This document shows, one piece after another, positions 6,816 through 14,610 of a DNA stretch of 30,775 nt (positions are counted from its first letter, which is position 1; each line of letters starts with the position of its first letter). Where the stretch lies: assembly GCA_002435875.1 (NCBI GenBank), contig DIVN01000082.1:27661-58435 (forward strand). The letters run 5' to 3'. The DNA is from Anaerolineales bacterium UBA6131. GTDB taxonomy: Bacteria > Chloroflexota > Anaerolineae > UBA2200. Below the pieces are notes generated by a model, which made no database searches, was not told the DNA's origin, and was given only the letters and a program-made list of their open reading frames with translations. Made by a program: the position numbers and the translations under genes.

Positions 6816-8045
6816 CTAAGCTTGAACTGACGTAATCACCGATGGCAAGACCGCGTAGAACTCGGTGGACTTGACTACGTCGGCAAGTGACACCGAGTCC
6901 TGCACGGTATGGGCAGTCTCTTCATCGCCGGGCCCGAAACCAATCGATGGAATACCTGCTTTGCCTACCCAGTAGGTTCCATTGGTGGAAAAGTCCCACT
7001 TGCCGCTCGGATTGGGAGCCAGACCAATAAGCTCGCGGGCTTGCTGCCCGGCTTGTACAAGTGGATGATCTTCGTCCAAGGCCCATGGAGGGAAGAACTT
7101 GTCTACAGGGAACACAAAGCCCGTGTAGGAGGGTGAATCATAGTACAAAGCCTGCACTCTCACGGTGTCCGCGTACTGGGGAGGGACCAATGCCTCAATA
7201 GCCTCGAAAACCTGCTTCTTGGACTCTCCGATGACCATCCGTCGGTCGATGTAAATTGTCGCCTCATCAGGCACAGAGTTGATAGATGCTGTCTTGACCT
7301 GAAGGTCGGTAACGGTGATTTTCCCGTGGCCCAAGAATGGGTGGTTTGCCAATTCGGGCTCCATGTCACGGATTCCGGCGATGACAGGCAGAAGCTTGTA
7401 GATGGCGTTGTCACCCAAATGGTTAGATGCCGCGTGCGCAGAGCGGCCCTTGGCAACAACACGCAGTTCCAGTCGCCCCTTGTGTCCACGATACACATTC
7501 ATCCTGCTGGGCTCACCAATGCATACCAGATCCGGGCGAATGGCAGGATCAACCTCAACAAAAGAGTTGGGGGCAATGCCATCACACCATTCTTCCATGT
7601 TGCCAAAGTAGTAGACCGTCCAGCCATCGAGCAGCCCCAGGTCTCGCGCGATCGCAAGCCCATAGACCATTCCCGGGGTGCTCCCCTTCTCATCGCAGGC
7701 TCCACGTGCATAGAGCATGCCATTCTCGGTCTTGCCAATAAAGGGATCCCATTCCCAACTCGCTGGATCGCCTACACCCACGGTGTCAATGTGTGAGTCA
7801 TAGACTAACACCTTCGGCCCGCCCCCAATGCGCCCGATGGTGTTCCCCATCTTGTCGAAGCGGACCTCATCGTAACGGAGCTGGCGCATTTCCGCCTGGA
7901 TACGCTCGCCCACTGGTCCGATCATCGAGTCCATGGAGGGTATCGCACAGATATCACGCAAGAACTGGATGATCTCATCGCGATGCGCCTCGACGAGTCG
8001 CTTTACTTCCGCAAGCCGTGCCACAATGCCTCCATCCATTGGCAT
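6816..8045 (-). CDS. ygeY: YgeY-family M20 metallohydrolase
   Basis: About 409 residues of the M20 (ArgE/DapE/CPG2) di-zinc peptidase family, YgeY branch. The metal site is readable: VYDSHIDTVGVGD (first His and the catalytic Asp two residues on), ARGACDEKGST (bridging Asp), NMEEWCDG (catalytic general-base Glu followed by a metal Glu), CIGEPS, and the late AHTVQDSVSLADV His. The dimerisation domain shows RGRLELRV-type features (KGRLELRVVAKGRSAHAASN). The family is predicted to cleave N-acyl or carbamoyl amino-acid-like substrates; no substrate is proven. I chose the ATG at 8045; a TTG at 8051 would add two residues and an ATG at 8039 would remove two. It is paired with the downstream YgeW-like gene, which suggests the two act in one catabolic step. 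Confidence 0.88.
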   Translation of the reverse strand: MPMDGGIVARLAEVKRLVEAHRDEIIQFLRDICAIPSMDSMIGPVGERIQAEMRQLRYDEVRFDKMGNTIGRIGGGPKVLVYDSHIDTVGVGDPASWEWDPFIGKTENGMLYARGACDEKGSTPGMVYGLAIARDLGLLDGWTVYYFGNMEEWCDGIAPNSFVEVDPAIRPDLVCIGEPSRMNVYRGHKGRLELRVVAKGRSAHAASNHLGDNAIYKLLPVIAGIRDMEPELANHPFLGHGKITVTDLQVKTASINSVPDEATIYIDRRMVIGESKKQVFEAIEALVPPQYADTVRVQALYYDSPSYTGFVFPVDKFFPPWALDEDHPLVQAGQQARELIGLAPNPSGKWDFSTNGTYWVGKAGIPSIGFGPGDEETAHTVQDSVSLADVVKSTEFYAVLPSVITSVQA

Positions 8046-8130
8046 ATTCAAGCCTGTCCGTGATCAGACCCGTACCCAGCGACGCACGTCAATGCCGGGT
8101 CTCGCTGCAGCTAGGGCGGCAGTTCTACCC

Positions 8131-9222
8131 CTAACCTGGATACTGTTGGAACAGTCTGCCCCAAGGGCTTTCCTGCAGCCACCTCTCAGTGACCTTGCGC
8201 CCCTTCAGCGGATACCAGTAATGGTCGTGGTAATACTCACTGGCAAAGATAAAGATGTTCACCAGGGGCGTGTGGAATAGCAGCTTCTGGAACACCTTCA
8301 AGGGCGAGCGCCACAATAATAACCCCGTACCGGTGCCCAGATTGGCTCCGACGGTGAAACCCCAGCGCTCCTCTGCTACTTCGGGCATTCCGACCACTTC
8401 GACTTCTCTCGGGTTGCCTTGCCCCAGCCCCAACTCGGTGGCATGGGCAATGTACTGGATTTGCAGCGGGTCGAATCCCATCATCGCTGCGGCCACAGCA
8501 TCAATCGCGACCTGATCCGACGAGGCCAGGATGACATCTTTCTGGTGCGGGACCAAGGTTCGGGGTCCAGCCCCACTGCCGGCTGTTGTTCCATCCATCG
8601 TGGCGAAGATACCCGTATGAATCTCCTTCTGAATTTGCAGGAGGTCCACCAGCGTATCGTGGATCCATGTATGGGTGTAGTGGCGGTTGACATTGAGCAA
8701 TCCGCCAAAGGCATTCTTCATCGCGCCGGTGGTGACGGTGTAGCTGTGGGCCTTGACTGTGGGCAGGTGCACGATGTTCTTGCCGAAAAAATAGTCAGGG
8801 ATGTAGATACCTTCTGGGAAGATCTTGTCCAGCACCAACATCTTGGCCTTGGGTTTGTACTCCACCCAAGACATATCACTGGGTTCATAATTGTACTTCT
8901 TGGGGATGCCATACTTGTCGAGGACTGGACCGAACTTGTTGTAGCGGTCCCCCAGATCGGCGATGGTGACCACCGTCTTGTTATGTACATCAACCAGGTC
9001 CTCAAACCCGCTGGCACGCAGTGCCAGAATCGTGCCCTCCAGTTGCCACGGGGTGGTATTGGCGCTGGGATAGAGCAGGTGCCAACTGATGTTGTCCTTG
9101 AGGATGGTGGTCGCCGAACTGTCAAGCGTTTCCTTGATTCCTGCCAATTCACACAGTCGCTGATAATCTTGAAGTACGGTCTCAGGCTTTGTCCGCAAAA
9201 CTGCTACTTTAGCTCTTGCCAC
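8131..9222 (-). CDS. DUF362-family protein
   Basis: A 363-residue protein with the layout of DUF362: an early strand VAVLRTKPETVLQDY, a KDNISWH segment, HLPTVKAHSYTVTTGAMKNAFGGLLNVNRHYTH (the conserved Lys-xx-H and G-x-x-K-N-x-x-G part), a central SSDQVAIDAVAAAMMGFDP block and NPREVEVVG. The family often carries 4Fe-4S clusters, but this copy has no cysteine cluster. No enzymatic role is known to me. Translation begins at a GTG preceded by GGAGGAA. It starts 14 bases after exonuclease III ends and is followed after about 85 bases by the YgeY-like gene, so it probably shares a transcript with them. Confidence 0.75.
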   Translation of the reverse strand: MARAKVAVLRTKPETVLQDYQRLCELAGIKETLDSSATTILKDNISWHLLYPSANTTPWQLEGTILALRASGFEDLVDVHNKTVVTIADLGDRYNKFGPVLDKYGIPKKYNYEPSDMSWVEYKPKAKMLVLDKIFPEGIYIPDYFFGKNIVHLPTVKAHSYTVTTGAMKNAFGGLLNVNRHYTHTWIHDTLVDLLQIQKEIHTGIFATMDGTTAGSGAGPRTLVPHQKDVILASSDQVAIDAVAAAMMGFDPLQIQYIAHATELGLGQGNPREVEVVGMPEVAEERWGFTVGANLGTGTGLLLWRSPLKVFQKLLFHTPLVNIFIFASEYYHDHYWYPLKGRKVTERWLQESPWGRLFQQYPG

Positions 9223-9236
9223 ATTTCCTCCGATTC

Positions 9237-10022
9237 CTACCAGGAAAACTCCGCCGCCAAGACAGTATGGTCGGACGGTTTCTGCGCACGTCGCGGTTCC
9301 AAGTCAATCCAGGCTCGCGTCGAGTGTTGCGCCAGTGGCTGAGTGGCCCAGATATGATCTATGCGCCACCCCAGGTTGCGGTCCAGCGAACTGGGTACAC
9401 GATAGTCCCAATAGGTGTACTTGCCCGACTCGGCGCAGTGCATCCGGAAAACATCCACAAATCCCCACTGCCGCACATGTTCCAGCGCAGCACGGGCTTC
9501 TGGATGAAAATCCACGTGTTTCGTCAAGCGTTTAGGGTCATGCACATCGATGGGGTCTGGCGCCACGTTAAAATCACCTGCCCAGAGGAGCAACTCGTTT
9601 GCGGAGTAGTTGGTTTCAAACCATCGGCGCATGCGAGCGAGCCAGTCCAGCTTGTACTGAAAATGGGGAGACTCTATGTCACGGCCCTGCGGCACATAGG
9701 TGTTAACTATGGACACGTCACCAACGCGCACCCGGATCAAACGCGCTTCGTCCAGCGGCCCTCCATCATCTAGCCCCGCACGAACATCTTCCATCTCGTG
9801 CTTGCTGACGATCGCTACTCCACCGTGTGCCTTCTGACCTCGAAATGCCACGCGATAGCCAGCAGTTACAAAAGGATCGAGAGGAAAATCTGCGTCCTGC
9901 ACCTTGGTTTCTTGGAGGCACAGAAAATCGGGCGACTCGCGGTTGAGCCACTCGAGCACCACTTCGAGCCGGCTACGGACCGAATTGACGTTGAATGTGG
10001 CGACTTTTAGGCTCGTGAACAC
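9237..10022 (-). CDS. xth: Exonuclease III / AP endonuclease (ExoA type)
   Basis: A 261-residue endonuclease/exonuclease/phosphatase-fold protein that nicks DNA at abasic sites in base-excision repair. Visible motifs are ATFNVNSVRSRL, FLCLQETKV (metal Glu), GVAIVSK, VNTYVPQG, LLLWAGDFNVAPDPIDVHDP (catalytic Asp-Asn pair), YTYWDYR and the terminal SDHTVLAAEF with the catalytic Asp-His. The frame is open to a GTG at 10040, but a GGAGG lies just inside it and seven bases before a second GTG at 10022, which I take as the start. It appears to be the first gene of the minus-strand series that continues into the DUF362 gene. Confidence 0.93.
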   Translation of the reverse strand: MFTSLKVATFNVNSVRSRLEVVLEWLNRESPDFLCLQETKVQDADFPLDPFVTAGYRVAFRGQKAHGGVAIVSKHEMEDVRAGLDDGGPLDEARLIRVRVGDVSIVNTYVPQGRDIESPHFQYKLDWLARMRRWFETNYSANELLLWAGDFNVAPDPIDVHDPKRLTKHVDFHPEARAALEHVRQWGFVDVFRMHCAESGKYTYWDYRVPSSLDRNLGWRIDHIWATQPLAQHSTRAWIDLEPRRAQKPSDHTVLAAEFSW

Positions 10023-10092
10023 AGGTATTCCTCCGCTCACGGTGGGTCAAACGGCCCCATGAATGCGATAGCCAACAGAGGAGATGGATGTG

Positions 10093-10115
10093 GGTATGGC
10101 CTTATTCGCCATACC
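10093..10115. repeat. Hairpin between tRNA-Gly and exonuclease III
   Basis: GGTATGGC (10093-10100) pairs perfectly with GCCATACC (10108-10115) around a seven-base loop. It lies just downstream of the tRNA gene on its transcribed strand. It has no T tract, so it may be a processing or weak termination structure. Confidence 0.4.
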
Positions 10116-10150
10116 AGGCCACACGTCGAGAGGACTTGGCGACCAGCACA

Positions 10151-10223
10151 AGCGGGTGATGGGATTCGAACCCACGACATTCTGCTTGGGAAGCAGACGC
10201 TCTGCCAACTGAGCTACACCCGC
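10151..10223 (-). tRNA. tRNA-Gly (anticodon CCC)
   Basis: On the minus strand the cloverleaf is complete: acceptor GCGGGTG pairs with CACCCGC, D arm GCTC/GAGC, anticodon stem TCTGC/GCAGA with loop TTCCCAA giving anticodon CCC, and a T arm with TTCGAAT. The discriminator base is U, as expected for bacterial tRNA-Gly, and CCA is not encoded. It reads the GGG codon. Confidence 0.95.
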
Positions 10224-10235
10224 ACACAGGGCAGT

Positions 10236-10263
10236 ATTATAGTGACATGCTGGCAAGAGTCAA
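10236..10263 (-). promoter_or_regulatory. Promoter of tRNA-Gly
   Basis: Read on the minus strand: TTGACT (10263-10258), 16 bases, then TATAAT (10241-10236), ending 12 bases before the tRNA 5' end. Confidence 0.8.
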
Positions 10264-10298
10264 GATATCTTGGCGTGCTCGCTGTGCAAAGACGATTG

Positions 10299-10814
10299 TC
10301 AGTATGGACCGGTGTCCTCGGGAGGAACCCAATCCCCGCTGAGACCCTCTATGAAGCTTACCTGTCGTTCCACCAGGGTCACCGTACCTAACTCCAGTGG
10401 CGGAAGTGAAACCAGATTTGGTGCGTACAGCTCGCTGCGCACGCTAAATAGCCAGCCTAGCCGGGCGGGATCATCGCGCCCTTCGGCGTCAATGACCACC
10501 TGCACCTGCAGTCTATAGCCCGCAGGCAGCAGATCGTTTTCCTCGAGCTCATCGTTCACGATCGTTTCTGCCGCTTCACGGGCAGCGCCCTCCCAGGCAG
10601 ATGACGGAGTGTTGGGGCCAAGCCAGGTGCGCCCGTGAGAAGAGATGTACCGTGCAGCTTGGTACGTCCCCAGAGAGAGCGACTGCCGCACCGAAATTAC
10701 CCTCCAGACCTGGAAAGTGCCAAAAACCAGCACTACAAAGAGGGGCAGAATAAAGGCATAGGTCACGACACTGGCCCCCAGGGTTTCGCGCCTCCATCGA
10801 CCGAGTGTCTTCAT
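10299..10814 (-). CDS. TadE-like pseudopilin (third copy, last gene of tad operon)
   Basis: A 171-residue protein with a short basic N terminus (MKTLGRWRRETLGAS), one hydrophobic helix at about residues 14-37, and a soluble domain outside the membrane. Directly after the helix is the block RQSLSLGTYQAARYIS, shared with the two preceding genes (common core YQAA[RK]Y[IL]S). TadE/TadF proteins are minor pseudopilins processed by the Tad prepilin peptidase and needed for Flp pilus assembly. I chose the ATG at 10814 because it overlaps the previous gene's TGA (ATGA); the frame itself is open further upstream to 11030. It closes the operon. Confidence 0.75.
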   Translation of the reverse strand: MKTLGRWRRETLGASVVTYAFILPLFVVLVFGTFQVWRVISVRQSLSLGTYQAARYISSHGRTWLGPNTPSSAWEGAAREAAETIVNDELEENDLLPAGYRLQVQVVIDAEGRDDPARLGWLFSVRSELYAPNLVSLPPLELGTVTLVERQVSFIEGLSGDWVPPEDTGPY

Positions 10815-11398
10815 GGCTGGTCTGGCATAGTGGGAGTACGCACCGGGGTGGGCGTCTCGGCCGGCCATGGATACCAGGGGCCGCAGTCCACGTAAGCCGA
10901 GTGCGCGCTTGAGATCTGTATGCTGCCCAGGCTGAGCCCCAGGACCGTCCCCTTCCAAGGAATAGTGGCCTGTGCACGCACCGTGAACATCAAGTTCGGA
11001 TCGTTCACCAGCTGTCTGATCTGACCACACGGGAAGTTGACTGGTGACGTGATCTCCGCGCCGTCACGATTGAAGTAGCGGATGACGATAGAGGGCAGGG
11101 CATCTTCAGTAACAAAGGGGTTCGCAAGGATTGATTGCCACACGAGCCGCTCGGCCTGCAACTGATCATCTTGCACGGGACGGTTGTAGTTCTCGTTGTA
11201 GTATTCTCTGTGATAGACCGAGAGATACCGTGCTGCCTGGTAGACTCCCGAATCCAACGAGTGGCGTACGGAGACAACCTTGAGCAGCTCAAAGGATCCA
11301 TAGAGAATGACGATGAACACCGGTAAGATCAGCGCAAACTGAACCAACTCGTATGCGCCGCGATCATCGCTACGCCAAAGCCGCAAATGCTTGATCAT
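10811..11398 (-). CDS. TadE-like pseudopilin (second copy)
   Basis: A 195-residue protein with the typical TadE start: basic, then DDRGAYELVQFALILPVFIVILYG with a Gly-Ala-x-Glu at the head of the single transmembrane helix, consistent with type-IV-like processing. The block RHSLDSGVYQAARYLS follows. The external part has two cysteines (FPCGQ and VDCGP) that could form a disulfide, and a short Pro/Thr-rich tail. It starts 13 bases after the preceding tadE-like gene ends and overlaps the next by four bases. Role as in the family: minor pilus component; exact function is not known. Confidence 0.78.
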   Translation of the reverse strand: MIKHLRLWRSDDRGAYELVQFALILPVFIVILYGSFELLKVVSVRHSLDSGVYQAARYLSVYHREYYNENYNRPVQDDQLQAERLVWQSILANPFVTEDALPSIVIRYFNRDGAEITSPVNFPCGQIRQLVNDPNLMFTVRAQATIPWKGTVLGLSLGSIQISSAHSAYVDCGPWYPWPAETPTPVRTPTMPDQP

Positions 11399-11411
11399 TC
11401 GTGTCGTGACC

Positions 11412-11906
11412 TTACGGAAAGCATTCCAGCTGGCCGTCGACCTTCTGGATCAAATCCATGCGCAACAGAGAACTGGCCGCACGTCCGAAACGGGGTGGTA
11501 GCCATACCGCGTGTACCCACTGGATCTTGATCCAAAAGTCACCCTCGCGACAGTAGTTGAGTCTATTGCACTCTGGATTGAGCCAGACAGTGATCGCGGG
11601 ATTGGGGCCATAGGCCCCCGACCGGAGGCTCGTCTCATCCACAAAGGGGTTGTTTGTTAGCTCAGTTACGACGTAGGGCCATACCTTCTCCGCCCAACCG
11701 CTTGGGCTGAGCCCCCAGTTCATGCCGTTTAGTGAGATGTACTTGGCGGCCTGGTAAGCCGCGGCATGAACTGACTGACTGATGGAGACGACCTTCCAAA
11801 TCTCCACAGCCATGTACACTGTCGCCAACAGAATTGCGACAATGAAGAGAGCTTGTACAACAATTGAGCCCCGCTCGTCGCGGGCAAGCTTCACCACAGG
11901 AACCAT
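11412..11906 (-). CDS. TadE-like pseudopilin (first copy)
   Basis: About 164 residues from the ATG at 11906; the frame is open to a GTG at 11939, which would overlap the peptidase gene more. The N terminus is basic (KLARDERGS), followed by one hydrophobic helix (IVVQALFIVAILLATVYMAVEIW) and the block SQSVHAAAYQAAKYIS found in all three tadE-like genes here. The external domain has three cysteines, two of them in ECNRLNYC. It overlaps the end of the prepilin peptidase gene by 16 bases, so translation is likely coupled. A minor pilin role in the Tad apparatus is inferred from family and context. Confidence 0.72.
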   Translation of the reverse strand: MVPVVKLARDERGSIVVQALFIVAILLATVYMAVEIWKVVSISQSVHAAAYQAAKYISLNGMNWGLSPSGWAEKVWPYVVTELTNNPFVDETSLRSGAYGPNPAITVWLNPECNRLNYCREGDFWIKIQWVHAVWLPPRFGRAASSLLRMDLIQKVDGQLECFP

Positions 11907-12433
11907 AGGTAGACAACCGCAGGTAAGCAGAAAGTCCACGCGTAGGGCCGACCTTCGTCCTCAAGATCCTGTTGCGTGGGAAACAAAGAGCCGGATCGCA
12001 GCCTTTGCTGCAGCTCCTCAAACACGTGCTCTTGAGGCCTCCTGAGTATCTTCAATATGAGCAACGGCGTGCTGAGAATCAGTACGGCCACCGATAGGAA
12101 GAGCAGAAAGCGACTCGTCGGAAACAACGCCAGAATGCCCATCAGTGTCTTGGCGTCGCCGCCACCAATGATATGCAATTCCCAAAGAGCAAAGCAGGCT
12201 ATCCATGCCAACAGGACAAAGACCAGCGTCGAAAAAGACGCTGACGAACCCAGCAAGGCTGACGTCTCCTGATTCACCGGGATGTGTAGCGGCCCCACCA
12301 ACCCTTGCAGCAGCCGCCACCCGCCCAGCAGAAGCATAGCAGGCAGGGTCAACCGGTTGGGGATTTTCCCAGTGCGAGCATCGAGACAAGAGATAGCCAG
12401 CAACCATGAGCTAGCCACAAGTTTGGGAATCAC
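11891..12433 (-). CDS. tadV: Prepilin peptidase, TadV/CpaA type
   Basis: A 180-residue integral membrane aspartic protease that cleaves the leader from Flp prepilin and the TadE-like pseudopilins. Both catalytic aspartates are visible: Asp18 in CLDARTGKIPNRLT and Asp93 in IIGGGDAKTLM. Several hydrophobic segments surround them; there is no N-terminal methylase domain, as usual for this short family. The only usual start in frame is the GTG at 12433, but it lacks a close Shine-Dalgarno; an AGGAG lies about 24 bases further up, so the true start could be slightly upstream at a non-standard codon. Confidence 0.88.
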   Translation of the reverse strand: MIPKLVASSWLLAISCLDARTGKIPNRLTLPAMLLLGGWRLLQGLVGPLHIPVNQETSALLGSSASFSTLVFVLLAWIACFALWELHIIGGGDAKTLMGILALFPTSRFLLFLSVAVLILSTPLLILKILRRPQEHVFEELQQRLRSGSLFPTQQDLEDEGRPYAWTFCLPAVVYLWFLW

Positions 12434-12483
12434 AGAAACCGTAGAGATGACCGTTCTCCTGGAGCGCAGGCCACTATAGCCCG

Positions 12484-12651
12484 CTAACCCAAAAGTTGCA
12501 TCAGGATCCTCTCCATCATTGCCAGCACCTCATCATAGATCTGGATGAGGAGTAGCCCCGAAGCGAGCAGTAGCACGAGGGTCACCATGACCCACTCTAC
12601 CAACTCGGGCCCCTTTTCGTCCCGCATGAAGCTGATCCAATGCATTCGCAT
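12484..12651 (-). CDS. Flp-type pilin (second copy)
   Basis: A 55-residue protein: basic leader with Met-His-Trp, then FMRDEKG, a predicted peptidase cut after that glycine, and PELVEWVMVTLVLLLASGLLLIQ as the mature hydrophobic helix. Glutamate falls at position +5 of the mature protein, as in Flp pilins, but +6 is Trp where Tyr or Phe is usual. The ATG at 12651 was chosen because AGAGGG lies six bases upstream; the frame is open further. It shares the GPELVEW core with the upstream pilin, so the two are paralogues. One probably forms the filament, and which one is unknown. Confidence 0.82.
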   Translation of the reverse strand: MRMHWISFMRDEKGPELVEWVMVTLVLLLASGLLLIQIYDEVLAMMERILMQLLG

Positions 12652-12723
12652 CAAGTGCCCTCTATGTGACCCTGGCAATATGACACCAACCAGCACCGCA
12701 GCTATCCTAGAAGCAAAGACTCC

Positions 12724-12749
12724 TGGGGGATGCACAACTGCATCCCCCA
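12724..12749. repeat. Strong hairpin between the two pilin genes
   Basis: TGGGGGATGC (12724-12733) pairs perfectly with GCATCCCCCA (12740-12749) around a six-base loop. It lies in the 168-base gap between the two flp genes on their transcript. No T tract follows, so an mRNA-stabilising or processing role is as likely as partial termination. Confidence 0.7.
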
Positions 12750-12819
12750 TTGTGCTCTGGTCTCGTTGCGGTTGAGCAGACTGGTCAAACCCAAGCACAC
12801 ACCTAGCCAGGGATCGGTC

Positions 12820-13011
12820 CTACTGAGGCTGGGCCGGCTCGGTCCCGATACCCCTCAACAGATCCAGTATCCGCTGATACATGGCTGTTAGCTGTTGACC
12901 GATCGCTCCCAGGATCAAGACGGTGGCCAGAACCAGGATAACCGTCACAATCGCCCATTCCACCAGCTCGGGCCCGCTCTCATCAGACAAGAATCTTCTT
13001 AGCTCACGCAT
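12820..13011 (-). CDS. flp: Flp-type pilin (first copy)
   Basis: A 63-residue prepilin. The leader MRELRRFLSDESG ends in the predicted cleavage glycine, and the mature part begins PELVEWAIVTVILVLATVLILGAIGQQL, with Glu at +5 and Trp at +6. A short amphipathic stretch and a Pro/Gln-rich end follow. AAAGGAGGAG about nine bases before the ATG is the strongest ribosome binding site in the operon, which suits a major structural pilin. About 118 bases separate it from tadC and I see no clear promoter there. It is a paralogue of the next, shorter pilin. Confidence 0.87.
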   Translation of the reverse strand: MRELRRFLSDESGPELVEWAIVTVILVLATVLILGAIGQQLTAMYQRILDLLRGIGTEPAQPQ

Positions 13012-13129
13012 TCCTACAGTCTCCTCCTTTATCTCGCCATGTCCATAACTACGTTCCGCCGTGCACCGGTATTTCTTAGACCAACAACCACTTGCACAAG
13101 GGCGTGCTCTCCATCATAGCAGCCTGCTT

Positions 13130-13780
13130 CTATCCGCCGGGACCCACAAAGCGCACAGATAGCTGGGCCATAAAGGTCGCGACAATCGGGAAAAGGCCAA
13201 TCATTACAGCAGGCAAGAACACGGCCGCGATCATGGGTAGGGTCAAGTCGATAGGAAGCTTTTGGATATCTCGCCTCAGGTCTCCGCGGATTTCGTCTTC
13301 TATCTGCGTGACTGTCAGCGACAGTGCCCGTTCGTAGGATATCCCGCCATCACGAGCCATCTCCAAGCGCTGCAGAAGGTCAGTCAGCTGAGCGGAATGG
13401 AAATCTTCGGCCAACCCACTGATCACCTCTTCTGGAGCGATTGATAGGCGAGTCTGCACGTGCTTCCACAAACGCCCACCGAGCTCACCGCGGTCCTTGA
13501 ACTGTTGCGCAGCCCTGGTCAGGGCTCCACTCAGCGTCTGATCCATCGAAGTACCCAACTGCAGGCTGATCACCAGGTCCCTGATATCCCGCAAGTCCAC
13601 ATGGTAACGGCGCACCCGGCCGAATCGTGTCAGAAGCTGCGCGCGAGTCGGGATTGTGGCCAAGCGCAGACGTTTCCTCTGGAAAGCCCAGATGCGCGCC
13701 AAAGTGTAGTCCAGTCCACTGCCAAGAACGAACAGAACCACAATGGCCACGATGAGCACGAGAGTGACTGGCGTACTCAC
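13130..13780 (-). CDS. tadC: TadC-like inner-membrane platform protein
   Basis: A 216-residue protein of the type II secretion F-domain family. It begins with a transmembrane helix (residues 5-24), has a cytoplasmic helical region with LRDIRDLVISLQLGTSMDQTLSGALTRAA and FHSAQLTDLLQRLEMARDGGISYERAL, and ends with a hydrophobic hairpin (LPMIAAVFLPAVMIGLFPIVATFM). In Tad systems TadB and TadC together form the membrane platform driven by TadA. Its ATG overlaps the stop of tadB by four bases (ATGA), showing translational coupling. It is shorter than the usual TadC of about 300 residues. Confidence 0.85.
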   Translation of the reverse strand: MSTPVTLVLIVAIVVLFVLGSGLDYTLARIWAFQRKRLRLATIPTRAQLLTRFGRVRRYHVDLRDIRDLVISLQLGTSMDQTLSGALTRAAQQFKDRGELGGRLWKHVQTRLSIAPEEVISGLAEDFHSAQLTDLLQRLEMARDGGISYERALSLTVTQIEDEIRGDLRRDIQKLPIDLTLPMIAAVFLPAVMIGLFPIVATFMAQLSVRFVGPGG

Positions 13781-14610
13781 GAGATGCGCTCCAGCAAGCC
13801 AGCAATCTGGCGATCAATGTAGTAGGAACCGGCTAGGATCACCGTGAGCAACCCGACATATAGCAGCTGACCGAGTGGAGAAACGTAAGGACGGCGTAAC
13901 CCTGGCACAAGGGCTACTGCCACGACAATGGCGCCGGCAACCCGCTGCATAACCGATGTCTGCCCGGTGATGGAAGTCAAGCTCGATTCTGTCTCACGAC
14001 GCAGCTCGTCATGGCTACGGAGACGCTCGACCAAATTATCGAGAGCCTTCACTACTGCAGTGGCACTAGCTGATTCGCTCATCTCGAGAATGTATGCAAA
14101 CTGATTCAGGTATACGTTTGTTGTCCTCTCGCGTAAGGCAGAGAATGCGCGCTCTGGCGATGAAGTCAGATAGTAGGCCTGGATGACCGCATCCATCAGC
14201 CCACGCAAAGGTTCCTGTACTCGGTCCTTGACGCGATCCAGAGTCGAAAACACGGATGGCTGGAGTTGATACGCACTGCGAAAGGCCAAGATTAGCTGCA
14301 GTATCTGTCTGGACTCCATTAGTTTTCGTTCAACCCGTTGGCGCCGCAGGGAGTAGATGGTCGCTGCCACCCCCACTACCAGCAAATACAGCTGGATGAT
14401 AACCGCCCCCCACATTAGAAGCGCTAGAATGACTGCTGCGATCAGAGGCACCAGGCTCTTCCAGGTGACGGGGCCCCAAGTGGAACGATTGCGATAGCGA
14501 GCCACAGCCGGGGCGATCGACTGTCTCAACTCATCTGCCAGAAGCGCCAGAACCACGAGCAGCAGCGACCCAACCACGACCTGGTTGACCATGGCTCGAT
14601 CTAGGACCAT
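13777..14610 (-). CDS. tadB: TadB-like inner-membrane platform protein
   Basis: About 277 residues from the ATG at 14610; other in-frame starts exist at 14655, 14640 and 14592. The type II secretion F domain is central (ILQLILAFRSAYQLQPSVFSTLD, then ILEMSESASATAVVKALDNLVERL), with helices at the N terminus (VVVGSLLLVVLALLADEL), in the middle (LVPLIAAVILALLMWGAVIIQLYLLVVG) and near the C terminus. The start chosen has a G-rich stretch about nine bases upstream and overlaps tadA by ten bases. Function by family and position: membrane platform with TadC. Confidence 0.83.
   Translation of the reverse strand: MVLDRAMVNQVVVGSLLLVVLALLADELRQSIAPAVARYRNRSTWGPVTWKSLVPLIAAVILALLMWGAVIIQLYLLVVGVAATIYSLRRQRVERKLMESRQILQLILAFRSAYQLQPSVFSTLDRVKDRVQEPLRGLMDAVIQAYYLTSSPERAFSALRERTTNVYLNQFAYILEMSESASATAVVKALDNLVERLRSHDELRRETESSLTSITGQTSVMQRVAGAIVVAVALVPGLRRPYVSPLGQLLYVGLLTVILAGSYYIDRQIAGLLERIS

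Noticed and set aside
6154..6819. 221-residue plus-strand open frame
   Set aside because: Antisense to the YgeW-like gene; no family features.
8419..9342. 307-residue plus-strand open frame
   Set aside because: Antisense to the DUF362 gene and the end of xth; its existence follows from codon bias of the real genes.
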